Of a DNA stretch of 64,000 bases, positions 35,635 to 46,196 are shown in pieces. Position numbers and translations under genes: made by a program. Under the pieces are notes generated by a model. That model saw nothing but the letters and a program-made list of their open reading frames with translations. It did no database searches and was not told the DNA's origin. Origin of the DNA: Nitrospirota bacterium (GTDB lineage: Bacteria; Nitrospirota; Thermodesulfovibrionia; Thermodesulfovibrionales; UBA1546); the NCBI GenBank assembly GCA_016212165.1, contig JACRGY010000104.1:1-64000 (forward strand). Reading direction: 5' to 3'. Each line of letters begins with the position of its first letter. Within the stretch, counting starts at the first letter, position 1.

Positions 35635-36786
35635 CTATAAGCTGCCTAATGCCTTTATCAGCTTTTCAATATCTTCATCCGTATGGGCAGCTGTTACGGT
35701 TATCCGTAACCTAGGCTCTTTCACAGCCGGCGGCCTTATTGCAGGCGCAAAGATTCCCTTTTTCAGAAGGTAGCGGGATGCTTTCAATGTGCTTTCGATA
35801 GAGCCTGTTTTAACCGGGATGATAGGGGTTTCGCTTCCCATGATATCATAGCCGAGCTTTGTTAACCCCTTTGCAGTCTTGTCCCTGTTTGCCAGGAGCT
35901 TTTTTATAAGTACAGGTTTTTTTTCGATTAGTTCCAATGCAGCGATTGATGCGGCAATAATACAGGGAGGCAGGGCTGTGGAGAATATAAAACTCCGTGC
36001 AATATTTACGGTCCAATCTATGACATCTTTGCTTCCCGCAGCAAATGCGCCAAATGAGCCTAATGCCTTTGAGAAAGTTCCCATCTGGATAATCCATGGC
36101 TCGGGCTTAATCCCAAAATGTTCAAGGCTTCCCTTCCCTTTCCCTATGACGCCTGTTGCATGGGCGTCATCTGTGTAAAGAAGCGTGTCAGGCGTGCAGC
36201 GTGTAGCGTTTAGTGCAAGACAAATATCATATATTTCCTTTAATGGCGCGATGTCGCCGTCCATGCTGAAGACAGAATCTGTGACAACTATCTTTCTTCT
36301 TGACTTTGTTTTTCTAATGAGGTTTTCAAGGTTAGCGGTGTCTTTATGTCTATAGATATATGTCTTTGCCCTGCTCAGCCTGCAGCCGTCAACTATGCTT
36401 GCATGGTTCAGTTGGTCGCTGAATATGGCGTCTCCTTCTTCGGCAATTGCCGGGATTATCCCGGTGTTGGCTGCATAACCTGAATTAAAAACAAGGGCCG
36501 ACTCTGTTTCCTTGAATTTCGCAATTTTTTCCTCGAGTTCTGCATGCAGGATGCTTCCGCCGCACAGAAGCCTCGATGCGCCTGAACCAAAACCGAATTT
36601 CTTCATTGCCTGCTGAGCTGCCCTTATCAAAGCAGGATGATTTGCAAGGCCGAGATAATCATTTGAGGAAAAGTTTATGTATTCTTTCCCGCCTATAATT
36701 ATCCTTGAGCCCTGTGAAGAGTCCCTGTTTTTTATATCCCTGAAAAGGTTATTTTTTTTCAAAAAAACAAGAGATTTTGAGAGCAT
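35635..36786 (-). CDS. bioF: 8-amino-7-oxononanoate synthase
   Basis: 383 aa. The alpha-oxoamine synthase signature is complete: NFSSNDYLGLANHP, GFGSGASRLLCGGS, DDAHATGVIGKGKGS and the PLP lysine in QMGTFSKALGSFG. It condenses pimeloyl-CoA (or ACP) with alanine in biotin synthesis. Close relatives include glycine C-acetyltransferase, but SNDYLGL and length favour BioF. No other bio genes lie nearby. The ATG is 7 nt after a TATAAT box, implying a leaderless mRNA. Confidence 0.9.
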   Translation of the reverse strand: MLSKSLVFLKKNNLFRDIKNRDSSQGSRIIIGGKEYINFSSNDYLGLANHPALIRAAQQAMKKFGFGSGASRLLCGGSILHAELEEKIAKFKETESALVFNSGYAANTGIIPAIAEEGDAIFSDQLNHASIVDGCRLSRAKTYIYRHKDTANLENLIRKTKSRRKIVVTDSVFSMDGDIAPLKEIYDICLALNATRCTPDTLLYTDDAHATGVIGKGKGSLEHFGIKPEPWIIQMGTFSKALGSFGAFAAGSKDVIDWTVNIARSFIFSTALPPCIIAASIAALELIEKKPVLIKKLLANRDKTAKGLTKLGYDIMGSETPIIPVKTGSIESTLKASRYLLKKGIFAPAIRPPAVKEPRLRITVTAAHTDEDIEKLIKALGSL

Positions 36787-36799
36787 AATCGCTATTATA
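36787..36799 (-). promoter_or_regulatory. -10 box giving a leaderless bioF transcript
   Basis: On the minus strand a perfect TATAAT (36799-36794) ends 7 nt before the bioF ATG, so transcription should start at or next to the first codon. No convincing -35 is seen and no Shine-Dalgarno is present. Confidence 0.5.
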
Positions 36800-36863
36800 C
36801 CTCACAAATTAATAAAACTTATAGTCAGATTAAAAAATTCTTTTTATTTTTTAAGCCTTTTCC

Positions 36864-36893
36864 TTGACAAAACAAAAAAGTATGTGATAAATT
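36864..36893 (+). promoter_or_regulatory. Promoter of the ATP synthase operon
   Basis: -35 TTGACA at 36864-36869. Plausible -10 boxes are GATAAA (16-nt spacer) or TAAATT (18-nt spacer). The leader is about 60 nt and ends in AAGGTGGAG before the first atp gene. Confidence 0.5.
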
Positions 36894-36956
36894 GCAGCGT
36901 TTTCATTTTTAATTATCAAGTCGTTTAGTTATCAAAAATATAATTAAGGTGGAGCA

Positions 36957-37379
36957 ATGTTAGAACTTCAGGTTAAATGGTTTTTAGTGCTGCTTGTGAA
37001 TTTTCTTGTCCTGATTTATGTGTTGAACATTTTGCTTTTTAAACCCCTTCTCAGGCTTTTTAAAGAAAGGGAAGACAATGTCAACGGCGCCCTTGGCGCT
37101 GCAAAAGACATGAATCAAAAGAAGGACGAAACGATTGCAAAGCTGGGCAGGGAGTTGACTGACGCAAGGAATAAGGCAAAAGGGACATTTGAGGCCTTGA
37201 GGGCAGAAGGCGCTAACACACAGAGGGAAGTATTCTCAAAGGCAGAGGCTGAGGCAGCCGATATCCTTCAGAAGGCAAGGCAGGAACTTAAGGCAGAGGC
37301 TGAGAAGGCAAGGCAGGCCTTAAAGTCCGATGTTGATAAATTCTCAGATGAAATAGTAAGGAAACTTATAAAGGCATGA
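36957..37379 (+). CDS. atpF': ATP synthase F0 subunit b'
   Basis: 140 aa. One N-terminal membrane helix (WFLVLLVNFLVLIYVLNILLF) leads into KPLLRLFKEREDNVNGALGAAKDM and a long charged coiled coil, the shape of a peripheral-stalk b-type subunit. A second b-type gene follows directly (4-bp overlap), so the stalk is a b/b' heterodimer as in several anaerobic lineages and cyanobacteria. It has a good ribosome-binding site (AAGGTGGAG) and opens the operon b'-b-delta-alpha-gamma-beta-epsilon. Confidence 0.9.
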   Translation: MLELQVKWFLVLLVNFLVLIYVLNILLFKPLLRLFKEREDNVNGALGAAKDMNQKKDETIAKLGRELTDARNKAKGTFEALRAEGANTQREVFSKAEAEAADILQKARQELKAEAEKARQALKSDVDKFSDEIVRKLIKA

Positions 37380-37978
37380 AAAAAAATCAAGGTTCAAAAA
37401 TTAATTTTTCAGTTTTGTTCTATGCTCTGTGCTCTTTGCTGCTTGTTGTTTCAGTTGCTTACGCGAGCGGAGGAGGGGAAGAGGCTGCACATCATACTCC
37501 TTTGTGGAAGGAATACCTCTGGAAGATAATAAACTTCGGAGTCCTGTTTTTTGTCCTTTTTAAATTCGGGAAAAAGCCATTGCAGGATTTTCTGAAGACC
37601 AGAACCGAGCTTATAGAAAAAACCCTAAAGGAAGCTCAGGAAGCAAAGACACTTGCACAAAAAGCCCTTGCCGAGGTTGAGGAGAGACTTAAAGTGAAGG
37701 ATAAAGAGCTTGAGGAGATTCTTTCTTCTGCAAGGCAGTCAGGAGAAAGTGAGAAGTCTAGGCTTATAGAAGAAGGCAATAAGATGAAGGCAAAGATACT
37801 CGAACAGGCCAAGACTAACATAGATTATGAACTCAGGGAAGCAAAGGCAGCCATTAAAGCAGAGGCTGTGGAGATAGCTATGGAACTTGCAGAGAAAAAG
37901 ATCAGGGATAAAATCGGGAAGTCAGAGCAGGATATGCTTCTTGAAGAATCGCTTATGAAAATAGAGGGTAAGAAGTGA
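37376..37978 (+). CDS. atpF: ATP synthase F0 subunit b with N-terminal extension
   Basis: 200 aa. Residues 45-65 (IINFGVLFFVLFKFGKKPLQDFL) are the membrane helix and start of the stalk, and the coiled coil runs to the C-terminus. Ahead of this is an extra hydrophobic, signal-like segment (FSVLFYALCSLLLVVSVAYA, about 12-31). It is encoded by a TGCTCT-type repeat found in spacers elsewhere, so the extension may be repeat-derived, or a cleaved leader as in some deltaproteobacterial b subunits. It overlaps both neighbours by 4 bp. Confidence 0.93.
   Translation: MKKNQGSKINFSVLFYALCSLLLVVSVAYASGGGEEAAHHTPLWKEYLWKIINFGVLFFVLFKFGKKPLQDFLKTRTELIEKTLKEAQEAKTLAQKALAEVEERLKVKDKELEEILSSARQSGESEKSRLIEEGNKMKAKILEQAKTNIDYELREAKAAIKAEAVEIAMELAEKKIRDKIGKSEQDMLLEESLMKIEGKK
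37419..37443 (+). repeat. TGCTCT-family repeat inside atpF
   Basis: CTATGCTCTGTGCTCTTTGC consists of degenerate TGCTCT units, matching 8184-8205 and 25505-25520 and the complement of 4841-4880. Here it encodes part of a hydrophobic leader (FYALCSLL). Confidence 0.5.
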
Positions 37979-38514
37979 AACAGGTAAAAGAAGGCAAGAG
38001 ATACGCAAAGATGTTTCTTAATATAGTCGGCTTTGACAATGCGCCGGCTGCGATTAATGAATTAAACATGGTCAGTTCCCTGATGGGCAGGAGCAGGGAA
38101 TTCAGGGGGCTCCTGGTAGGGCCGCAATTTAAGGCAGGAGAAAGGGATAAGGTAATAAGGGAGGTTGCAGGGAAGGCAGGGCTTTCAGACAATACAATAA
38201 AATTCATAAAACATCTCTCTGATTTAAGAGTTATCAACGCCCTTTCCGATATTATAAGAATGGCTACCAATCTGTATCTCGAAAAGAAACGCAGGGCAAA
38301 GGCCGTTGTCATGACTTCAACCGAGATAACAAAGGAGTATGAGAACAGGCTCAAGGCAGCATTGGAAAAGGTTATAAAAAAGGATATAGACATAGAGGTT
38401 GTTAAGGATTCCTCGCTTCTCGGGGGGATTCTCGTAAAGGTCGGCAGCACGATGTATGACAGCAGCATAAAAGGCCAGCTAAGGCTTTTAAAAGATGAGC
38501 TTATAAAGGGGTGA
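37975..38514 (+). CDS. atpH: ATP synthase F1 subunit delta
   Basis: 179 aa, the family length. The N-terminal helical domain includes [22 protein letters not shown]; the C-terminal signature [35 protein letters not shown] is typical of the OSCP/delta family. It links the peripheral stalk to the alpha3-beta3 head. It overlaps atpF by 4 bp and meets atpA at TGATG. Confidence 0.95.
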   Translation: MKQVKEGKRYAKMFLNIVGFDNAPAAINELNMVSSLMGRSREFRGLLVGPQFKAGERDKVIREVAGKAGLSDNTIKFIKHLSDLRVINALSDIIRMATNLYLEKKRRAKAVVMTSTEITKEYENRLKAALEKVIKKDIDIEVVKDSSLLGGILVKVGSTMYDSSIKGQLRLLKDELIKG

Positions 38515-40028
38515 TGAAGATGGAGATTAAGGTTGACGAGATAAGTGAACTTTTAAGAAAACAGATAACAGACTTCGAAAAGAAGGTTGATGTCAGCGAG
38601 GTCGGAACAATTGTTTCGGTCGGCGACGGTATTGCGAGAATTTACGGATTGGACAAGTGTATGGCATCAGAACTTCTGGAATTCCCCAATGGCGTTATGG
38701 GCATGGCCCTTAACCTTGAAGAGGATACAGTAGGCGCGGTTCTGTTTGGTGAAGACTCACTTATCCACGAAGGCGATGTTGTAAAGCGTACAGGCAGGAT
38801 TATGTCGGTGCCTGTGGGCGATGCAATGAGAGGAAGGGTTGTCAATGCAATAGGCCAGCCCATTGACGGGAAAGGCCCTATCAATACAAAAGACTTCAGA
38901 ATCGTTGACGTTGTCGCCCCCGGCATAGTTGACAGGCAGCCTGTTACAGAGCCTATGCAGACAGGCCTTAAGGCAATAGACGCCATGATACCTGTTGGAA
39001 GAGGACAGAGAGAGCTTATTATCGGCGACCGCCAGGTTGGAAAGACAGCGGTTGGTATTGATGCAATTATAAATCAGAAGGGCGGGGATGTTACCTGCAT
39101 ATATGTGGCAATCGGGCAGAAACGTTCGAATGTCGCACGTGTTATGAAGACCCTTGAAGAAAACGGCGCAATGGAGCATACAATCATAGTCTCTTCAACT
39201 GCGAGTGAGCCTGCGCCGCTTCAGTATATAGCTCCATACACAGGCTGCGCCATGGGAGAATATTTCAGGGACAAAGGCCAGCATGCATTGATAATATATG
39301 ATGACTTGAGCAAACAGGCTACTGCATACAGGCAGCTTTCACTTCTCCTGAGGCGTCCGCCCGGACGTGAGGCCTTCCCGGGCGATGTTTTCTATCTCCA
39401 TTCAAGATTGCTTGAAAGGGCTGCAAAACTTTCAAAAGAACTCGGCGGAGGCTCCTTAACAGCGCTCCCCATAATCGAGACACAGGCAGGCGACGTTTCA
39501 GGTTATATCCCTACAAACGTCATATCTATTACAGACGGACAGATATATCTTGAACCCGAACTTTTCTATGCCGGTGTCAGGCCTGCTGTTAACGTCGGCC
39601 TTTCAGTCAGCCGTGTTGGCGGCGCTGCACAGACAAAGGCCATGAAACAGGTTGCAGGCACACTAAGACTTGACCTTGCCCAGTTCAGGGAACTTGCTGC
39701 ATTTGCCCAGTTCGGAAGCGACCTTGATAAATCAACCCTTTCTCAGATAGAGAGAGGGAAAAGAATGGTCGAACTGCTTAAGCAGGACCAGTTTGTTCCA
39801 ATGACTATGGTAGATCAGGTCATGGTACTGTTTGCTGCGACACAGGGATTTATAGATGATATTCCTGTTGAATCAGTCAAAAAGTTCGAGCAGGAATTCC
39901 TGCGTTATATGAACGACCGTAAGGCAGACGTAAAAAAGGAACTCGGAGAAAAGAAGGCGGTTGATGATACGTTAAAGCCGAAACTGACACAGGCAGTTGA
40001 AGAGTTCAAAAAAGGGTTTCAGGCATAA
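38514..40028 (+). CDS. atpA: ATP synthase F1 subunit alpha
   Basis: 504 aa from ATG 38514, which shares a base with the atpH stop; ATG 38520 is equally possible from Shine-Dalgarno spacing. Features are the beta-barrel start [18 protein letters not shown]-loop [14 protein letters not shown] near 170, [11 protein letters not shown] near 265 and the conserved alpha signature region [14 protein letters not shown] near 365. It forms the non-catalytic nucleotide site of the F1 head. Confidence 0.98.
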   Translation: MKMEIKVDEISELLRKQITDFEKKVDVSEVGTIVSVGDGIARIYGLDKCMASELLEFPNGVMGMALNLEEDTVGAVLFGEDSLIHEGDVVKRTGRIMSVPVGDAMRGRVVNAIGQPIDGKGPINTKDFRIVDVVAPGIVDRQPVTEPMQTGLKAIDAMIPVGRGQRELIIGDRQVGKTAVGIDAIINQKGGDVTCIYVAIGQKRSNVARVMKTLEENGAMEHTIIVSSTASEPAPLQYIAPYTGCAMGEYFRDKGQHALIIYDDLSKQATAYRQLSLLLRRPPGREAFPGDVFYLHSRLLERAAKLSKELGGGSLTALPIIETQAGDVSGYIPTNVISITDGQIYLEPELFYAGVRPAVNVGLSVSRVGGAAQTKAMKQVAGTLRLDLAQFRELAAFAQFGSDLDKSTLSQIERGKRMVELLKQDQFVPMTMVDQVMVLFAATQGFIDDIPVESVKKFEQEFLRYMNDRKADVKKELGEKKAVDDTLKPKLTQAVEEFKKGFQA

Positions 40029-40050
40029 AAACTAAAAACCAGAGGAAAAG

Positions 40051-40917
40051 ATGCCGACATTAAGAGATATAAAAAGAAGAATAAAGGCGGTTCAGAGCAC
40101 CAGCAAGATCACAAAGGCCATGAAGATGGTGGCTGCTGCAAAGTTCAGGAAGGCGCAGCAGCGCATGTTTGAGATGAGGCCTTATGCAGACAGGATGAAC
40201 TCTATTCTTTCAAGCCTTGCAGCAGGGGCCGAGGGCGAGGCACATCCGCTTCTTGCAGTCAGGCCGCGTAAAAAAGTTGAGGTGCTCGTCCTTACGAGCG
40301 ACAGAGGGCTCTGCGGCGCTTTCAATACCAATATTCTTAAGGCGGCAGCAAACCATACATCCAAACTGCAAAAAGAAGGATTCGAATTAAATATCAGCTC
40401 TGTTGGAAGAAAGGCGCGGGATTATTATAAGAGAAGAAACATTCCCCTGCATAAAGCATGGACAGGCATTTCGGGCAGGATTGCATATACGAATGTCCAG
40501 GAGATCGCAGCCGAGATTATCGAGAACTATACAAACGAAACCGTGGATGAAGTTGTATTGATATATAATGAATTAAAGTCTGTTGTAGCACAAAAAATAG
40601 TTGTTACAAGGCTGCTTCCGCTTGCGCCTATTGAAGCCAGTGAAACACTTCCTGTGTTTAATTTTATATACGAGCCGTCCAAAGAGGAAATATTCAGCAG
40701 TCTGTTGCCAAAGAATGTAGAGATACAGATATACAGGGCATTGCTTGAATCACAGGCGTCTGAAGAGGCAGCAAGGATGTCATCTATGGAGAATGCGACA
40801 AAGGCTGCCAATGACATGATAGACAGCCTCACGTTGCAGTTCAACAAGGCAAGACAGGCCGCAATCACAAAAGAGCTTATGGATATCGTCGGCGGCGTTG
40901 AGGCATTGAAGGGTTAA
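40051..40917 (+). CDS. atpG: ATP synthase F1 subunit gamma
   Basis: 288 aa. The N-terminal helix is TLRDIKRRIKAVQSTSKITKAMKMVAAAKFRKAQ and the C-terminal helix MSSMENATKAANDMIDSLTLQFNKARQAAITKEL. These form the central rotating shaft. VLTSDRGLCGAFN near 88 is the conserved Rossmann-like core strand. AGAGGAAA precedes the start. A 20-bp palindrome lies just downstream. Confidence 0.97.
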   Translation: MPTLRDIKRRIKAVQSTSKITKAMKMVAAAKFRKAQQRMFEMRPYADRMNSILSSLAAGAEGEAHPLLAVRPRKKVEVLVLTSDRGLCGAFNTNILKAAANHTSKLQKEGFELNISSVGRKARDYYKRRNIPLHKAWTGISGRIAYTNVQEIAAEIIENYTNETVDEVVLIYNELKSVVAQKIVVTRLLPLAPIEASETLPVFNFIYEPSKEEIFSSLLPKNVEIQIYRALLESQASEEAARMSSMENATKAANDMIDSLTLQFNKARQAAITKELMDIVGGVEALKG

Positions 40918-40921
40918 TATG

Positions 40922-42390
<1,469 letters not shown>

Positions 42391-42451
42391 AAAGTTATAA
42401 GCCTGGAAGTTTGGAAGTTAAAAGTTTAAAATGCAACATAGAGGATAAAAA

Positions 42452-42862
42452 GTGGAAAACAAAATTTTGCTTGAAATAGTCACACCTTACGGCCTGATAT
42501 TCAGTGAAGAGGTGGACGAGGTCACAGGAACAGGGAGCGAGGGGGAATTTGGCATCCTGCCCGGGCATGTGCCTTTTGTAACTACCCTTAAGGTTGGTAT
42601 GCTCATAGCAAAGACAGGGAAGGAATCAAAGTACTTTTTTGTCAACTGGGGGTATGCCGAGATCGGGGCTGATAAGGTCATGGTGCTTGCTGACAGCGCT
42701 GAAAGGTCTGAAGAAATTGATGTCGAAAGAGCTAAAGAGGCAATGAAGAGAGCTGAGGAACGCCTCAAAAAATGCGAGGACTGCGATTTCCACAGGGCAG
42801 AGGCGTCTCTGGAGAGGGCAGCCACAAGGATTCAGGTAGCGCAGATAAGACTGCCGAGATAA
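42452..42862 (+). CDS. atpC: ATP synthase F1 subunit epsilon
   Basis: 136 aa. The N-terminal beta-sandwich is LEIVTPYGLIFSEEVDEVTGTGSEGEFGILPGHVPFVT. The C-terminal helical hairpin contains AKEAMKRAEERLKKCED. It caps the gamma shaft and regulates ATP hydrolysis. A 61-bp AAGTTTGGAAGTTAAAAG-like spacer separates it from atpD. It ends the operon at a strong terminator; a and c subunit genes are not in the window. Confidence 0.96.
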   Translation: MENKILLEIVTPYGLIFSEEVDEVTGTGSEGEFGILPGHVPFVTTLKVGMLIAKTGKESKYFFVNWGYAEIGADKVMVLADSAERSEEIDVERAKEAMKRAEERLKKCEDCDFHRAEASLERAATRIQVAQIRLPR

Positions 42863-42879
42863 ATTTACAGATAAAATCT

Positions 42880-42910
42880 AAAGGCGTGGCTTTAAAGCCA
42901 TGCCTTTTTT
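42880..42910 (+). terminator. Intrinsic terminator of the atp operon
   Basis: AAGGCGTGGCTTT pairs with AAAGCCATGCCTT (one G-U pair) in a near-perfect palindrome, followed by TTTTTTG. It lies between the convergent ends of atpC and the rRNA methyltransferase gene and may act in both directions. Confidence 0.85.
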
Positions 42911-42914
42911 GTTT

Positions 42915-43724
42915 TTAAACTTTGATGTTCCTTTGCCTCACCGCTTCATAAAGGCATACCGCAGCAGAGGCTGAAACATTTAGGCTTTCGGCTTTTCCGA
43001 AAATCGGAATCTTCAGGATTAAATCAGAGTTTTTTTGCATGTGAGTGGTTATTCCGTGAGCTTCGTTTCCGAATACAAACGCAATCGGTTTCTTAAGGTC
43101 TGTATTAAATATGGATTTGTTTGCATCAAGTGATGTTGCAGCAAGGCTTATCTTTTTTGCTTTTAGCCATTCAAGCAACTTGTCTGTTTCCGCATAAACA
43201 ACAGGAATATTAAAGATGCTTCCTGCTGTTGCCCTTATTGCCTTCTGAGAAAAGGCATCGCATGTGCCTTTAAGGATGATAACTGCATCTGCACCGGCTG
43301 CATCGGATGTCCTTATTATCGCACCGAGGTTCCCGGGTTCCTGAACGCTGTCAGCAATGGCTATAAGTGGAATTGATTTAAATGCTATATCGTCAGGAGT
43401 TATCGGGTTGTAAGATGCTATTGCAATAATGCCCTGTGGAGTTTCTGTGCCTGTGAGCTTATGAAGTATGTGGTCTGTGACCTCGAATATTTCGCCTGTA
43501 TGTTTTGGAAGCTGGCCCAGAAGTTTTTGAACATCTTTCTTGGCAGAAAATGTACTGGTAAAAAAGGCTTCTTTTATCTGATGCCCTGAGGTAAGCGCCA
43601 TCTCAATCAGATGCGGGCCTTCGATGATGAATGCAGCGCCTTTGTATTTAGCCCTTTTGTTTTTTATGGCAAGAGCCTGTTTGATTTTCGCGTTAGATGC
43701 GCTTGTGATTTTAGTGCAGTTCAT
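42915..43724 (-). CDS. TrmH/SpoU-family RNA 2'-O-ribose methyltransferase
   Basis: 269 aa from ATG 43724; upstream codons of the ORF track overlap the LivK-type gene and lack family character. An N-terminal substrate-binding domain (KRAKYKGAAFIIEGPHLIEMAL) precedes the SPOUT knot with motif 1 QEPGNLGAIIRTSDAAGADAVII, motif 2 IAFVFGNEAHGI and motif 3 IPIFGKAESLNVSASAAVCLYE. It methylates a ribose in 23S rRNA or tRNA using SAM; the target nucleotide is unknown. It lies 16 nt after the binding-protein gene. Confidence 0.9.
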   Translation of the reverse strand: MNCTKITSASNAKIKQALAIKNKRAKYKGAAFIIEGPHLIEMALTSGHQIKEAFFTSTFSAKKDVQKLLGQLPKHTGEIFEVTDHILHKLTGTETPQGIIAIASYNPITPDDIAFKSIPLIAIADSVQEPGNLGAIIRTSDAAGADAVIILKGTCDAFSQKAIRATAGSIFNIPVVYAETDKLLEWLKAKKISLAATSLDANKSIFNTDLKKPIAFVFGNEAHGITTHMQKNSDLILKIPIFGKAESLNVSASAAVCLYEAVRQRNIKV

Positions 43725-43740
43725 AATGCGCTCAGGAAAA

Positions 43741-44853
43741 TTATGGTTTCCAGAATTCCTCGAATTTTCCGTTCTTCGTAATCCAGATAATATAAGGCGC
43801 AACAGTAACGTCGCCCTTAGCGTCAAGCTTGATCTTGCCCAGAGCTCCATCAAATTCCACGGAATGAAGCTTTTCGGTTATTGCCCTGCCTTCTGTAGAA
43901 TTGGCCTCTTTTATTCCAGAAAGCATAATGTTGGCCGCGTCATAAGCATATATTGAATACGGGCCAAGCTCCCCGAATTTCTTTTCATAGTCTTCAACAA
44001 ATTTTTTTGCTGTTGGAATTTTTTTTGCATCGGGGCTGAATGTAAGATATGTCCCTTCTGCTGCCTTTGCGCCTGCAATCTCTATGAACTTAGGGTCTAT
44101 GGTGCCGTCGCCGCTCATGAGCGGCACGTTGAGCCCCAGTTCTTTGGCCTGTTTTACCAGCAGTCCAGCCTCAGGATATATTCCTCCAAAGTAGATGAGT
44201 TCCGGTTTTTTTTCTTTTATTGAGATAAGTACTGTCTTGAAATCCTTGTCTCCCTGTATGACGCCGCCGTAATAGACAACCTCAACATCCTTCTCGACAA
44301 ATTTTTTAAACTCATCGGCAAGTCCCTGGCCGTATGTTGTCTTGTCATGTATTACAGCTATCTTTTTAAGTTTTAATTTATTTATTACGAATTCAGCTCC
44401 TACTTTTCCCTGCTGGTCGTCTCTTCCGCATACCCTGAAAACGCCCTTGTGTCCTTTTTCTGTAAGCTGGGGGTTTGTTGAGCCGGGAGATATCATCGGA
44501 ATGCCTGCGCGGTTATATACATCTGATGCAGGGATAGAACAACTCGAGTTAAAATGCCCGATTACACCTGCAATACCTGCATTCACAAGCTTATTTGCAA
44601 CAGAGACTGCCTGCTTGGGGTCGTGCTGGTCGTCTTCGATGAGCGCGACAATTTTTTTGTTGAGCACGCCTCCTCTTGTATTCCATTCCTCAACCGCGAG
44701 TGCAACCCCGTTCTTAAAATCAGTCCCCATCTTTGCCTGGTCGCCTGTCATCGGCCCAACGACGCCTATTTTGATCACATCCTCTTTTTTACCGCATCCT
44801 GAAAATATCAGGACAGAAGACATTAGTAAAATGAGCAGAAATGATTTTTTCAT
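43741..44853 (-). CDS. Branched-chain amino-acid-type ABC substrate-binding lipoprotein (LivK-like)
   Basis: 370 aa. Lipobox VLIFSGC ends the signal peptide. The Peripla_BP_6 fold follows: IKIGVVGPMTGDQAKMGTDFKNGVALAVEEWN, GVIGHFNSSCSIPASDVYNRAGIPMISPGSTNP and IYAYDAANIMLSGIKEA, read in parts. Such proteins bind branched-chain amino acids or related small ligands for Liv transporters. No permease or ATPase gene is adjacent, so its transporter is elsewhere. A good ribosome-binding site (CGGGAGGTACC) and a promoter precede it. Confidence 0.92.
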   Translation of the reverse strand: MKKSFLLILLMSSVLIFSGCGKKEDVIKIGVVGPMTGDQAKMGTDFKNGVALAVEEWNTRGGVLNKKIVALIEDDQHDPKQAVSVANKLVNAGIAGVIGHFNSSCSIPASDVYNRAGIPMISPGSTNPQLTEKGHKGVFRVCGRDDQQGKVGAEFVINKLKLKKIAVIHDKTTYGQGLADEFKKFVEKDVEVVYYGGVIQGDKDFKTVLISIKEKKPELIYFGGIYPEAGLLVKQAKELGLNVPLMSGDGTIDPKFIEIAGAKAAEGTYLTFSPDAKKIPTAKKFVEDYEKKFGELGPYSIYAYDAANIMLSGIKEANSTEGRAITEKLHSVEFDGALGKIKLDAKGDVTVAPYIIWITKNGKFEEFWKP

Positions 44854-44891
44854 GGTACCTCCCGCGTTAAGTGTAGTTTCGTTTGTTAATT

Positions 44892-44920
44892 ATCTTATAC
44901 AATTAAATAGCCCGTGTAAA
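44892..44920 (-). promoter_or_regulatory. Promoter of the LivK-type gene
   Basis: On the minus strand: -35 TTTACA (44920-44915), 17-nt spacer, -10 TAAGAT (44897-44892), about 38 nt before the ATG. It lies in the 83-bp gap after the MFS gene, so this gene may have its own transcript. Confidence 0.5.
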
Positions 44921-44936
44921 GTATTGTGCCTTTATC

Positions 44937-46190
44937 TCATTCAATGTAATTCAAATCCTTAGAGAAGGTCTCTTCAAGCCTGTATAGAGCATAGAGTGAT
45001 ATGAGCAGGCATATTACGCCAACGATTGCGCCTCCGTACAGGATGCCGAAATATTTTTTTGCGAACTGAAACGAGAATGTGATAGGTATCACTGTGCCGC
45101 GGATAAAATTAGGCACTGTTGAGGCCACTGTGGCCCTGAGATTGGTGCCGAACTGTTCTGCGGCTATTGTAACAAATACCGCCCAGTAGCCGATTGAAAA
45201 ACCAAGGGCTGTGCACACCGCATAAAATATTGAGGCGCTGACATTATGGAGCATGAAGTATAATGCTGCGACAATACAGAAAAGTATCAGAAACAAAAAG
45301 ACTATCTTTTTCCTGCTTCTGAAGCGCTGGCTCAAAAAACCGCTCGTAAAATCTCCAAACACTAAACCGATATAACAGAACATAACAGCCTCTCCGGCAT
45401 TGATTGGTTCTGAAATAGACAATGCCTTTGCAAATTCAGGGGAAAACGTGATAAGTATCCCCACGCTAAACCACGCCGGCAGGCCTATTAAGATGGATTT
45501 CATGTATTTCATAAATCTTTGACGGTTTGTGAAAAGGTGTAAAAAATTACCTTTGCTGATATTCATTCCCTCTATCCCCTTAAACATCCCTGACTCAAAG
45601 ACGCTGATTCTCAGTATAAGCAGCAGCATCCCCAGCCCGCCGCCGATGAAATAGGCAATTCTCCACGCAAAATACTTTGCAATGAAATTTGCGAGCACTG
45701 CGCCTGCAACACCTACAGAGGCCACAACCATAGTTCCGTATCCGCGCGTTTCCTTTGGCAGGGTCTCCAGCACCAGTGTAATGCCTGCGCCGAGTTCACC
45801 GGCAAGCCCGATCCCTGCTATAAACCGCCATACTGCATAGCCTTCAACAGAATTGACAAAGCCATTGGCAATATTGGCAATAGAATAGAGGAATATGGAA
45901 CCAAACAGAATTTTTACTCTCCCTTTTTTATCTCCGAGCACTCCCCATAGGATACCTCCGAGGAGCATCCCTGCCATCTGCGTGTTCAACAGGAAAACAC
46001 CCTGGTCAAGAAGCTCCTGTCCCTGCAGTCCCAGGGATTTTAAACTCGGAATCCTTACAATGCTGAAAAGCAACAGGTCATAAATATCAACAAAATATCC
46101 CAGCGAAGAGACGATAACAGGTATGGTAAGGATACCCATAATACCAACTCTTTCCTGTGGTACATCAACCTTGGTATTCTTCATGTCCAT
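44937..46190 (-). CDS. Major facilitator superfamily transporter (metabolite:H+ symporter type)
   Basis: 417 aa with twelve predicted membrane helices. The loop 2-3 signature LGDKKGRVKILFGSIF and the helix 4-5 region RFIAGIGLAGELGAGITLVLETLPKETRG match the MHS (sugar, carboxylate or proline symporter) group. It probably takes up a small organic acid, osmolyte or sugar with protons; the substrate is unknown. It starts 6 nt after thiE, in the same direction. Confidence 0.85.
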   Translation of the reverse strand: MDMKNTKVDVPQERVGIMGILTIPVIVSSLGYFVDIYDLLLFSIVRIPSLKSLGLQGQELLDQGVFLLNTQMAGMLLGGILWGVLGDKKGRVKILFGSIFLYSIANIANGFVNSVEGYAVWRFIAGIGLAGELGAGITLVLETLPKETRGYGTMVVASVGVAGAVLANFIAKYFAWRIAYFIGGGLGMLLLILRISVFESGMFKGIEGMNISKGNFLHLFTNRQRFMKYMKSILIGLPAWFSVGILITFSPEFAKALSISEPINAGEAVMFCYIGLVFGDFTSGFLSQRFRSRKKIVFLFLILFCIVAALYFMLHNVSASIFYAVCTALGFSIGYWAVFVTIAAEQFGTNLRATVASTVPNFIRGTVIPITFSFQFAKKYFGILYGGAIVGVICLLISLYALYRLEETFSKDLNYIE

Positions 46191-46196
46191 AGCCTT

